From Gordonibacter sp. An230 (GTDB taxonomy: Bacteria; Actinomycetota; Coriobacteriia; Coriobacteriales; Eggerthellaceae): 34,341 bases of DNA. The stretch covers positions 1 through 34,341 of the forward strand of contig NZ_NFJP01000035.1 of NCBI RefSeq assembly GCF_002159915.1, given 5' to 3'. The notes beneath the pieces were generated by a model. It did no database searches. It was given only the letters and a program-made list of their open reading frames with translations, and was not told the origin of the DNA. Shown piece by piece: positions 24,051 to 30,865 of this stretch (its first letter is position 1; each line of letters opens with the position of its first letter). The translations under genes and the position numbers were made by a program.

Positions 24051-24813
24051 GGAAGGGGTCGGGCGCGATGCGACAGCGAAGCGCACGCAACGCACGCCCG
24101 CGGAAAGGGGCTCGACGATTCGGGGCCGCTCACGGCAAGCGCGAGCGCTTCCCCGCGCATCCGCGGGAAGGGCGCTGGAACATGGACGGATCTTGCAACC
24201 GGCAAAACGAGCGCTTCCCCGCACGAAGCGCTCGGAGGCGCATCCTGTCGGCGTGCGCTTCCCCGCCCGCCCGCGGGAGGAGCCCTCGCCCCGCCCTCGG
24301 AGCGTTCTTCACGATGTGCGCGTACTTCCCCGCGCGCCCGAGGGATGAGCGCCAATGCAGCCCACGACTCCCGAGCGTCCCTGCGCGCTTCCCCGCGCCC
24401 GAGGTACGAGCCCCGCGCGGGAAGGCCGTCGTGCCCCCCCCCGGGTGTTGGCCGCTCTCCCTCGCGCGTCCGTGGGAAGGGCGCCTGCGCGGAAGCGAAG
24501 CGGAATCCTCGCAGGATAATCCGCTCTCACTCGCGCGCCCGTGGGAAGGGCGCCAAGTCCAGATTGCCGTCGTAACCCGGCAAGCGCCGCTCTCACTCGC
24601 GCGCCCGTGGGAAGGGCGCCCCCAACACGGGAACGGCCCTCGAGGCGCACTTGGCCCTCCCTCGCGCGCCCGCGGGGAAAGGCGCCTCAGCACAGCGGCG
24701 CGATGCCGCTCGCCGAACCGTTGCGATCCCCACGACCGCGGGAAGGGAGCCCGCATCGCTGCGCACCCCTCAATTCGACGACATCGCCCCGCCGCACCCG
24801 CGGGAAGGGCGCT
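24051..24813. repeat. Repeat array D, degenerate CRISPR-like
   Basis: About eleven to thirteen hairpin-forming units occupy most of the gap before the ligase gene. The best units are at 24452-24485, 24521-24554 and 24587-24620: the last two are identical over 34 bp and the first differs at two positions. Weaker units lie at 24145, 24211, 24255, 24321, 24385, 24653, about 24731 and about 24790. Spacing in the regular part is 62-69 bp, with unique sequence of about 32-36 bp between units. Earlier units have the core CTTCCCCGCGCATCCGCGGG, a stem like type I-E CRISPR repeats. No cas gene, leader or perfectly uniform repeat is present, so a functional CRISPR array is not claimed. Confidence 0.6.
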
Positions 24814-24971
24814 CGGCAAGACACAGCCGCCCGCGAACGAGCGGGCCGAGCGCATGGAAACGGGATGTGGTTTCGAGCCGCTGCAGCGCAAAGCGACCGC
24901 ACGAGTATCGTATACGCGGTATCCTATGGTCGAAACACCTCGCATCGACCACACAGTACTCAGGAGAGAAC

Positions 24972-26264
24972 ATGAACGCCACCTTTTCCGGCGACACCCG
25001 CCAACCTGCTCGCGAAAGCAACATCGCCGCCATCGTCTCGTACTTCGAGCAGGGCATCAAACCCGCTGGCGGACCGGGCGAGCTGGGCATCGAGCTTGAG
25101 CACATCCTCGTGCACGACGACATGAGCCCCGTGTCCTACAGCGAAAAGCACGGGGTGGCCTGGCTGCTCGGCCAGCTGAAGGAGGAGTACCCCACGCTCA
25201 CATGCGACGCGCACGGCGACCTTCTGGGCGTATCGCGTCCCGGGGAGGCCGTCACCATCGAGCCTGCCGCGCAGCTGGAGCTGTCCGCAGGGCCGTTCGT
25301 GGACCTGGGCCGCGCACGCGAGGTGTTCGAATCCTTCGAGAGCCGCGTCGGGGCCCTGCTCGCATCCGCAGGCGAGCGCATGCTCGCAACGGGATACCAC
25401 CCAACGGCAAAGGCGCGCGAACTCGAGCTCATCCCGAAACGCCGCTACCAGTTCATGGATCTGTACCTGGGCAGAAAAGACAAGCACGGCCCCTGCATGA
25501 TGCGCGGAAGCGCGTCGACGCAGGTGTCTATCGACTACACGAGCACGCAGGACTGTCTGAGGAAGCTTCGGCTGGCGTTCGCGATATCGCCGATCATCTC
25601 GCTCATGTGCGACAACTCCCCCATATTCGAAGGGGCGCCGCGCACGCACGAGCTCGTGCGCACCGAGATTTGGAAGCACGTGGACGACGACCGATGCGGG
25701 CTCGTGCCCGGCGTTCTCGAGCCCTCGTTCGACCTGAGGAGGTACGCCGAGTACATTCTGGACACCGTCTCCATCCTCGTGCCCTGCGCCAAAGAGCAAT
25801 GGTGCTACTCCGACCGAACGTTCGGCGACGTCTACGCAGACCGAACCATGACCCGTGCGGAGGTGGAGCACGCGGTGTCGATGTTCTTCACGGACGTGCG
25901 CCTGAAAACCTACATCGAGATCAGACCGGCAGACGCCCTGCCCATACCCTACGCCATCGCCTATGCCGCGCTTGTCAGGGGGCTGTTTTACGACCCCGCG
26001 AGCCTCGATGCGCTCGACGAGCTGTTCTCCGGCATCCGAGCCTCCGACTACGAGGCGGCCAAGGCCGCGCTCATGGAAAGCGGCTACCGTGCCGAGGTGT
26101 ACGGCCGGCCCGTCGCGGAACTGTGCGACGCCGTCATGGATATCGCCATGCGAGGGCTCGGAGGAGACGACCGGGAACACCTCGAGCCGCTCGCACGCCT
26201 CGTGGCCGCTCGCACGACGCTTGCGACGCTCGCCGAGCGCGAACGGGACGGCGGAGCGCGATGA
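24972..26264 (+). CDS. GSH1/GCS2-type glutamate-cysteine ligase
   Basis: A 430-aa ATP-dependent ligase of the glutamate-cysteine ligase superfamily. GIELEH (39-44) carries the acidic metal ligands, VTIEPAAQLELSAGP follows, and the central MMRGSASTQVSIDY and ISLMCDNSPIFEG segments match the pattern of plant/proteobacterial GSH1 enzymes. The expected reaction joins glutamate and cysteine to gamma-glutamylcysteine, the first step to glutathione, or to ergothioneine in EgtA relatives. No glutathione synthetase is nearby, so the end product is open. AGGAG precedes the ATG at 24972; the frame runs back through the repeat array to 24651, which is not credible as protein. Its stop overlaps the next start as ATGA. 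Confidence 0.88.
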   Translation: MNATFSGDTRQPARESNIAAIVSYFEQGIKPAGGPGELGIELEHILVHDDMSPVSYSEKHGVAWLLGQLKEEYPTLTCDAHGDLLGVSRPGEAVTIEPAAQLELSAGPFVDLGRAREVFESFESRVGALLASAGERMLATGYHPTAKARELELIPKRRYQFMDLYLGRKDKHGPCMMRGSASTQVSIDYTSTQDCLRKLRLAFAISPIISLMCDNSPIFEGAPRTHELVRTEIWKHVDDDRCGLVPGVLEPSFDLRRYAEYILDTVSILVPCAKEQWCYSDRTFGDVYADRTMTRAEVEHAVSMFFTDVRLKTYIEIRPADALPIPYAIAYAALVRGLFYDPASLDALDELFSGIRASDYEAAKAALMESGYRAEVYGRPVAELCDAVMDIAMRGLGGDDREHLEPLARLVAARTTLATLAERERDGGAR

Positions 26265-26695
26265 GCAACGAGAACCGCATGGTGAAAGTGGCGTACCGCG
26301 GATACTTCGACGACGGGGCGACGTTCATCGACCAGCGCGAGCATCCCATCGAGTTCCCTTGCGTCGAGGGATGGATGCCGCCTGCGTTCATCGAGACGGT
26401 GCGCGACATGGCCGTAGGCGAAACGAGGACGGTGCGCGTTGCGGCGAACGAGGCGTACGAAGAACGCACCGACGAGCGCGTGATATCCGTGGAGCGCGCG
26501 AAGATCCCCGCGCGAACGCGGCTCGTCGTGGGCGAGATGGTGAACCTCGAGCAGCCCGATGGGCAAACCTACCCGGCCCGACTCGTCGAGCTTACCGAGG
26601 AGCGCGCGGTGTTCGACATGAACCACGACGCCATCTGCAAATCCCTCAATTTCGAGATGACGCTGCTCGACGTGAGCGACCTCCCCGACCGCTAG
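26261..26695 (+). CDS. Diverged SlyD-like FKBP
   Basis: A 144-aa protein homologous along its length to the canonical FKBP at 27288. Both start MSN and share the GE(T)(R/K)TVR, EAY and FDMNH...LNFEMTLL or equivalent segments. The prolyl-isomerase pocket looks altered: the usual FDSS is FIDQ here and IPGFD is replaced by PPAFI, so catalysis may be weak or lost while the chaperone insert-in-flap domain (about 70-130) is kept. It lacks the His/Cys metal-binding tail of E. coli SlyD. It is translationally coupled to the ligase gene by a 4-nt overlap, with GGAG ahead, which suggests that the two are needed together. Confidence 0.85.
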   Translation: MSNENRMVKVAYRGYFDDGATFIDQREHPIEFPCVEGWMPPAFIETVRDMAVGETRTVRVAANEAYEERTDERVISVERAKIPARTRLVVGEMVNLEQPDGQTYPARLVELTEERAVFDMNHDAICKSLNFEMTLLDVSDLPDR

Positions 26696-26922
26696 CCCGC
26701 GCGACACCCGCTGGCGGGAAGAGAAGGCCGCCCCCTTCCCGCCAGCGCCGCCCACGGCACGCTCCTTCACGATGCGCTCCTCGGCGCAAGCCCGAAACGG
26801 GAGCCGCTCAGGGCCACGATCCCGCACCGGCCCTCCCTCGCGGTGCGGCGCCAGGCGCGCGCTGCACCGCCCGCGTTCGGGACCGACCGTCCAGCCAGCG
26901 GCCCGTTCCCGCGTGCACGCGC

Positions 26923-27180
26923 CGCAGACGCCCCGCGCACGCGGGAACAGACGCGCCGACGAGCATCCCTCCTCCCCAGAGCGCTTCGCAGACGCCCCGC
27001 GCGCACGCGGGAACAGGCGCGTCGCTTCGGCGGCGCCAGGCGCGCTGATCGACAGCGGTCGCCCCGCGCACGAGCCATCGGGCGCGCGGAGGGCAAGCCC
27101 GGCCGGAGGCGTCGCAGCAGCATGCCCCGTCGGCGCGCTGGCGGCATCGGGCATGCGGAGGGCAAGCCCGGCCGCGCGAT
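26923..27180. repeat. Repeat array E (4 units, 63-67-bp period)
   Basis: GCCCCG-initiated units start at 26930, 26994, 27061 and 27124 (spacings 64, 67 and 63). The first two share CGCAGACGCCCCGCGC, then ACGCGGGAACAG, and form a stem-loop. The last two share GCGGAGGGCAAGCCCGGCCG at 27086 and 27155. The core CCCCGCGCACGCGGGAAC resembles array D units in the same orientation. The gap 26696-27287 contains no gene. Confidence 0.6.
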
Positions 27181-27287
27181 CCAAGACGACTTATGGCGAC
27201 TTGGAGCAAGTTGCTCGGCTCGATCACGGGCATCGCAGCGCTCGGGTAGACTGGAAACGTCGATCTCCAAGCGAAAGGGAACCCCCT

Positions 27288-27716
27288 ATGAGCAACGAAG
27301 GCAAGAAGGTCAAGGTCCACTACACCGGAACGCTCGACGACGGCACCACGTTCGACTCCTCGGTCGAGCGAGGCGAGCCCATCGAGTTCACCTGCATGGC
27401 CGGCCAGATGATCCCCGGGTTCGATGCGGCCGTGAAGGACATGGCCGCAGGCGAGACGAAGACCGTGCGCATCCCCGCCGCCGAAGCCTACGGCGAGCGC
27501 GACGAGAGCAAGGTGCAGAAGGTGCCGATCTCCCAGATCCCCAACGGCGACCAGCTTCCCGCAGGGCAAACGGTCTACATGATGGGTCCGGGAGGCCAGC
27601 CCTTCCCCGTGTTCGTGAAGTCCATCGAGAACGGCATCGCAACGTTCGACATGAACCACGAGCTTGCAGGCAAAGCCCTCACGTTCGAGATCACGTTGGT
27701 GGAGGTCGTCGGCTAG
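27288..27716 (+). CDS. FKBP-type peptidyl-prolyl isomerase (SlyD-like)
   Basis: A 142-aa cytosolic cis-trans prolyl isomerase and chaperone. The FKBP half-domains carry VHYTGTLDDGTTFDSS (9-24) and QMIPGFDAAVKDMAAGE (40-56), intact in the active-site pattern, with EAYGE completing the pocket. An insert-in-flap domain spans about 72-125. No signal peptide and no metal-binding tail. The start at 27288 follows AAAGGGA. A TAGACT -10-like element preceded by GGG (27247-27252) lies 35 nt upstream without a clear -35. The gene ends in a strong hairpin terminator. Confidence 0.95.
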   Translation: MSNEGKKVKVHYTGTLDDGTTFDSSVERGEPIEFTCMAGQMIPGFDAAVKDMAAGETKTVRIPAAEAYGERDESKVQKVPISQIPNGDQLPAGQTVYMMGPGGQPFPVFVKSIENGIATFDMNHELAGKALTFEITLVEVVG

Positions 27717-27743
27717 CGGACCGAAAGCGGCAGCGCGGTCCCC

Positions 27744-27777
27744 GAAGGCGAGGCGCATGGCGCCTCGCCTTCCTTTG
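27744..27777 (+). terminator. Intrinsic terminator after FKBP gene
   Basis: A 13-bp stem GAAGGCGAGGCGC (27744-27756) and GCGCCTCGCCTTC (27760-27772), with a 3-nt loop (12 bp if the last pair stays open), is followed by CTTTG. It begins 27 nt after the stop and separates the FKBP gene from the convergent minus-strand gene. Confidence 0.75.
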
Positions 27778-27784
27778 CTCGGGA

Positions 27785-28642
27785 TCATGCGGCCTTCGTT
27801 TCGGATGCAAGGGACAAAAAGCGCTCCCAGAACCTGCGCTCCGCCGCATCGTTCAGCACGCCGACGCATCGAGCGAGCGCCTCGCGCTGCTCCTCGGCGA
27901 ACCGATCGGGAAGCTCGAGCCCGAACGCCCGCGCACGCACGGCGCGATCGTCTCGCACGTTGGCCCCCGTCGGAACGCGGCCGTCCGCGCCCTCGGGCCC
28001 GGTCGCATCGCCCCCGCGGCCACGCCCTCCGTCCGACGCGCCCCCGTCGAGCAGCAGCTCGGCCCTCTTGCGAGCTTGGCGCGCCAGCACCTGATCGTAC
28101 TCGAACCCGAAAAACGTCATCTCCCAAAATGCGCCCGCGAGCACCTGGTAGCGCTCGCGCAGGCACCATGGCCCTCCGAGCCACACGCGGTACGCAAGCG
28201 ACTCCTCCCACGGCGCAAGAGCGTACCGGCGCTCCTTCGGAAGCGCATGCGCCTCGGCCGGAGCACGCTCGAACCCCTCGACCGAAGGAAAGATGGCGCG
28301 CCGCACCGTCTCGGCGTCGCCAAGCTGGGCAAGCGAAGCGGAAACGCCGCGCTCGATCAAGCCCGACTCGGCATGAAGTACGAACTCTTCCCGCGGCAGA
28401 AGGACAGACGAGCGGCTCGGCTTCTCAACCGGCAGCGCCCTCATCGCCGAGAGCGTCCTCGCAAGCCGCTTCCTCATCGCCTTGCGGCGCTTCGGCGTAG
28501 CTACGGTCGCCTCCGCGCGCACATGGTCCTCCATGACGGCGCGAACGAGCAGCTTTTCATCGCAGCAGATCAAAAGCTCCTGCAATGTGGGCAGGCGCTC
28601 GAAAGCAACGCCGTCGCGCTCCCAGAAATCAAAGGCGCACAT
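27785..28642 (-). CDS. Protein of unknown function, 285 aa
   Basis: No confident family. The start at 28642 has a strong AAGGAGG site. The N-terminal MCAFDFWERDG, a basic region rich in Arg (50-65), and a helix with FWEMTFFGFEYDQVL near residue 170-185 are notable; the last motif is like that of DUF6557-type proteins, which is a weak resemblance from memory. A Gly/Asp-rich linker at about 200-225 splits the C-terminal part. No signal peptide or membrane helix. It overlaps the preceding small gene by 14 nt, so the two are probably co-transcribed. Codon use and length favour a real gene. Confidence 0.75.
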   Translation of the reverse strand: MCAFDFWERDGVAFERLPTLQELLICCDEKLLVRAVMEDHVRAEATVATPKRRKAMRKRLARTLSAMRALPVEKPSRSSVLLPREEFVLHAESGLIERGVSASLAQLGDAETVRRAIFPSVEGFERAPAEAHALPKERRYALAPWEESLAYRVWLGGPWCLRERYQVLAGAFWEMTFFGFEYDQVLARQARKRAELLLDGGASDGGRGRGGDATGPEGADGRVPTGANVRDDRAVRARAFGLELPDRFAEEQREALARCVGVLNDAAERRFWERFLSLASETKAA

Positions 28643-28883
28643 GACCCGCCTCCTTCAACAAAGCAAGAGCATCTTCGCAGCTCAAAGCTGCAATGGTGCG
28701 CAGCGGTCTCCCCTCGCACAACCCGCTGGCATCGCTTGGCTGGGGTGATGACAGCTCCTGAGCGAGCGCGGCGGCCCTGAGCGAGCCCTCCGGCGAATCG
28801 AGGGAGCACAGCGGCAGCACCTCGATAACGACAAGGGCCTCCGCATGGGGGCAGGGCGGAACGATACGGCACGATTCCGACAT
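28629..28883 (-). CDS. Small protein of unknown function, 84 aa
   Basis: An 84-aa reading frame starting at 28883 behind AGAGGTG. It ends 14 nt inside the next gene, whose ribosome-binding site lies in its last codons. It contains four cysteines and the stretch LSCEDALALLKEAGHVRL at the C-terminus, but no recognised family. The overlap with a well-supported gene and a -10-like TATACT (29030-29035) about 147 nt upstream support expression. A longer start at 28967 has no ribosome-binding site. It could still be a non-coding frame. Confidence 0.5.
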   Translation of the reverse strand: MSESCRIVPPCPHAEALVVIEVLPLCSLDSPEGSLRAAALAQELSSPQPSDASGLCEGRPLRTIAALSCEDALALLKEAGHVRL

Positions 28884-29029
28884 GGCACGACACCTCTTCG
28901 CAAGCGTTCCGAAGGCTTGAGAGGATCTTGCAAGCGTGGTACGGGCGACGCGGAACACCGTCGCCATCTATGGGCTGCCCGACGGCCGAAGCGGGATCAG
29001 CGCTTGCACTGGCTCTTTCGTTCGAGAGC

Positions 29030-29035
29030 AGTATA
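29030..29035 (-). promoter_or_regulatory. Possible -10 for the two unknown genes
   Basis: TATACT on the minus strand is close to consensus and lies in an A/T-rich patch (29030-29075), but no -35 is visible at normal spacing. If used, the leader would be about 140 nt long. Confidence 0.3.
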
Positions 29036-29062
29036 GCATAAAAAAGAACGTTTGTTTGTGTT

Positions 29063-30628
29063 TTATTCGAAAAGCTCGAGTTTTTCGACAAGCTCGTCGC
29101 GGGAATGCACGTCGAGCTTGCGGTACACATGCCTGATGTGGGTCTTCGCCGTTCCGTTCGCGATGAACAGCTCGCGCTCGATGGAGCCCACCGTCTTGTG
29201 CTGCGCGAGCAGGAGCAGCACCTCCTCCTCCCGCGGCGAAAGACCGTGCTGCTTCGCGAGATCGCTGCAGCGGCTGGCAAGCTCCTGGCGCTTCACCACC
29301 GCCGTGTTCGCCGACGCGTCCTCCCCTCCCAAAAACGCCACGCCCCAGCGGCTGGACAGCTCGCGCTCCGAGAACAGGATCGTCGTGGCCGCCACCACCA
29401 TGATGATCACGAGCCCGCTCACCACGGCGTCCGATCCCGCCAGCCCGAATTCAGGAGACCCGAGCAGCGCCTCAACCTGCCGCCCAAGCACGGAGAACAA
29501 AGCCCGCACGCCTCGCTCGAGGCCGAACAGCCACACCGCCGACATGCCGTAGCGATAGCACAGGTTGGCCATGATGAGCATGATGAGGATGGAGAACGCC
29601 GTGTACGAGGCGCTCGTGCAGAAGTCCGACGCCGCCTGCGTGAGCACGCCGACGTTCGGAAGGATGAGAAACGCCGCCACCATGAGCGGCAGCGCGATGC
29701 GGTAGATGACGGCGAAATCGAACTTCCCGCCGCGCGCGATGACGCCGAAGAACACCACGGCCGCCACCGCAACCGTGCCGAACGCCGAATGCGGCCCGAA
29801 CGTCGACTGGTACATCGACGACTCCTTGAGCCCGTAGGCGAACGCGTACACGGCCATGAGCAGGACGATCTTCCAGGGAAACGAGAACTTCGTGGGATGC
29901 GCCACGGGCAGCTCGTCGGCCGGGAGCGCTCGGAAGCCAGCCGCCACCGCGGCGAGCGAGACGACGGGAAGCACCGCCACCACGGCGCCGAGCCACTCGA
30001 TGGAGAGGCCCCGGCACACGTAGATGATCGCCGCAGCCACGATCATGGATGCCGAGTAGTACAGCGCCACGCGGAACGGGTTCACGCATCCGTACAGCTC
30101 CGACCAGAGAAGAATGACGACGGCAATGCCCGCCCCGCCCAGAACCACCGCCGCCACCGCAAGCGCGTTTACCAACGCGGGGACCGCCATGGACGCGAAC
30201 ATGCAGCAGGTGGACAGCACGAGGGCGATGCCCGAGCACACGTACAACGGCGTGCGAGCGAAGTAGGGCCCCGTCCGCTTCGCGAGGGCGGCGCAGATGA
30301 GCATCGTCGCGATCATCACGAGATCGAACACGTCATGCCCGGTCACTTCGGCCGCGGGAAACGAAACGAACGAACCGACGAACACGACCTCTATCCAGGC
30401 GCGGTACACGCCGAGGCCGAGGAACGCAAGCGGTATGGCCGGCATCCAAGGGAAAAGCGGACCAGGTGGCTTCGGTCGCGCCTTATCGTTGTCGCGGAGC
30501 TCGGAAGCGGAGCCGGCAGCCCCGGAAGACGCCGAGGGCTTGGCGGGTCCGTCTGGCCCAGCCGACGCCGCACGGGCCGAAGCGACCGCCCCGTCACCGG
30601 CGGCATGCGATGGCGTTTCCCTCATGCG
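29063..30628 (-). CDS. Membrane-bound LuxR-family transcriptional regulator
   Basis: A 521-aa regulator with a disordered Ala/Pro/Ser-rich N-terminus (1-55), about ten to twelve hydrophobic helices (58-410), a short cytosolic segment, and a C-terminal LuxR/GerE helix-turn-helix (462-521: LSPREEEVLLLLAQ, then GTAKTHIRHVYRKLDVHSR). It would sense something in or at the membrane and control transcription. This architecture is greatly expanded in Eggerthellaceae and is usually next to reductase genes, as here. The start at 30628 is preferred over upstream ATGs at 30664 and 30709: GAGGAGG precedes it, and the promoter at 30663-30690 leaves only a 28-nt leader. It is divergent from the flavoprotein gene, its likely target. 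Confidence 0.92.
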   Translation of the reverse strand, partial: RMRETPSHAAGDGAVASARAASAGPDGPAKPSASSGAAGSASELRDNDKARPKPPGPLFPWMPAIPLAFLGLGVYRAWIEVVFVGSFVSFPAAEVTGHDVFDLVMIATMLICAALAKRTGPYFARTPLYVCSGIALVLSTCCMFASMAVPALVNALAVAAVVLGGAGIAVVILLWSELYGCVNPFRVALYYSASMIVAAAIIYVCRGLSIEWLGAVVAVLPVVSLAAVAAGFRALPADELPVAHPTKFSFPWKIVLLMAVYAFAYGLKESSMYQSTFGPHSAFGTVAVAAVVFFGVIARGGKFDFAVIYRIALPLMVAAFLILPNVGVLTQAASDFCTSASYTAFSILIMLIMANLCYRYGMSAVWLFGLERGVRALFSVLGRQVEALLGSPEFGLAGSDAVVSGLVIIMVVAATTILFSERELSSRWGVAFLGGEDASANTAVVKRQELASRCSDLAKQHGLSPREEEVLLLLAQHKTVGSIERELFIANGTAKTHIRHVYRKLDVHSRDELVEKLELFE

Positions 30629-30662
30629 ACGCGACCCCTCCTCAACCCTTTCCAGCCCTTTC

Positions 30663-30690
30663 ATTGTACCCGAATCAAAGTGCCACGCAA
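30663..30690 (-). promoter_or_regulatory. Promoter of the LuxR-family gene
   Basis: On the minus strand TTGCGT (30685-30690), a 16-nt spacer ending in GGG, and TACAAT (30663-30668). The transcription start would be near 30656. This excludes the two more upstream start codons of the gene. Confidence 0.65.
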
Positions 30691-30727
30691 GGCCGCCTCC
30701 ATCCGCCACAAGGAATCAAGGCTACGT

Positions 30728-30755
30728 TTTGCCTGATCATGCATAGGGTTATAGC
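30728..30755 (+). promoter_or_regulatory. Candidate promoter of the flavoprotein gene
   Basis: TTTGCC (30728-30733), a 16-nt spacer and TATAGC (30750-30755), a moderate match. Transcription would start inside or near the palindrome at 30757-30778. Confidence 0.4.
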
Positions 30756-30756
30756 G

Positions 30757-30778
30757 AAGGATGATGCAAATCATCCTT
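30757..30778. promoter_or_regulatory. Perfect 9-bp dyad, candidate regulator operator
   Basis: AAGGATGAT and ATCATCCTT are exact complements separated by GCAA, followed by GTTTTTGG. The dyad sits at the presumed transcription start of the flavoprotein gene, between it and the LuxR gene. It may be the LuxR binding site. The stem plus T run could alternatively act as a leader terminator. Confidence 0.55.
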
Positions 30779-30865
30779 GTTTTTGGCACGGTGGACGAAA
30801 GACAGGAAGGCGCAACGGCGCTAAGGTTCGATTCGAGGGATAGAACCGAAACCAAGGAGGAATCC

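Noticed and set aside
24051-24813. Functional type I-E CRISPR array
   Set aside because: Repeats are degenerate outside three units, spacing varies between 44 and 69 bp over the full span, and no cas gene or leader is present. It is kept as a CRISPR-like repeat region only.
24651-24971. Upstream extension of the glutamate-cysteine ligase reading frame
   Set aside because: The extra 107 codons cross the repeat array. AGGAG and family homology place the start at 24972.
30629-30709. Longer N-terminus for the LuxR-family regulator
   Set aside because: The promoter -10 lies at 30663-30668, so these codons would not be transcribed. A GAGGAGG site precedes the ATG at 30628.
30815-30850. tRNA-like T-loop sequence GGTTCGATTC
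   Set aside because: No acceptor, D or anticodon stems can be drawn around it, and the segment is the leader of the flavoprotein gene.
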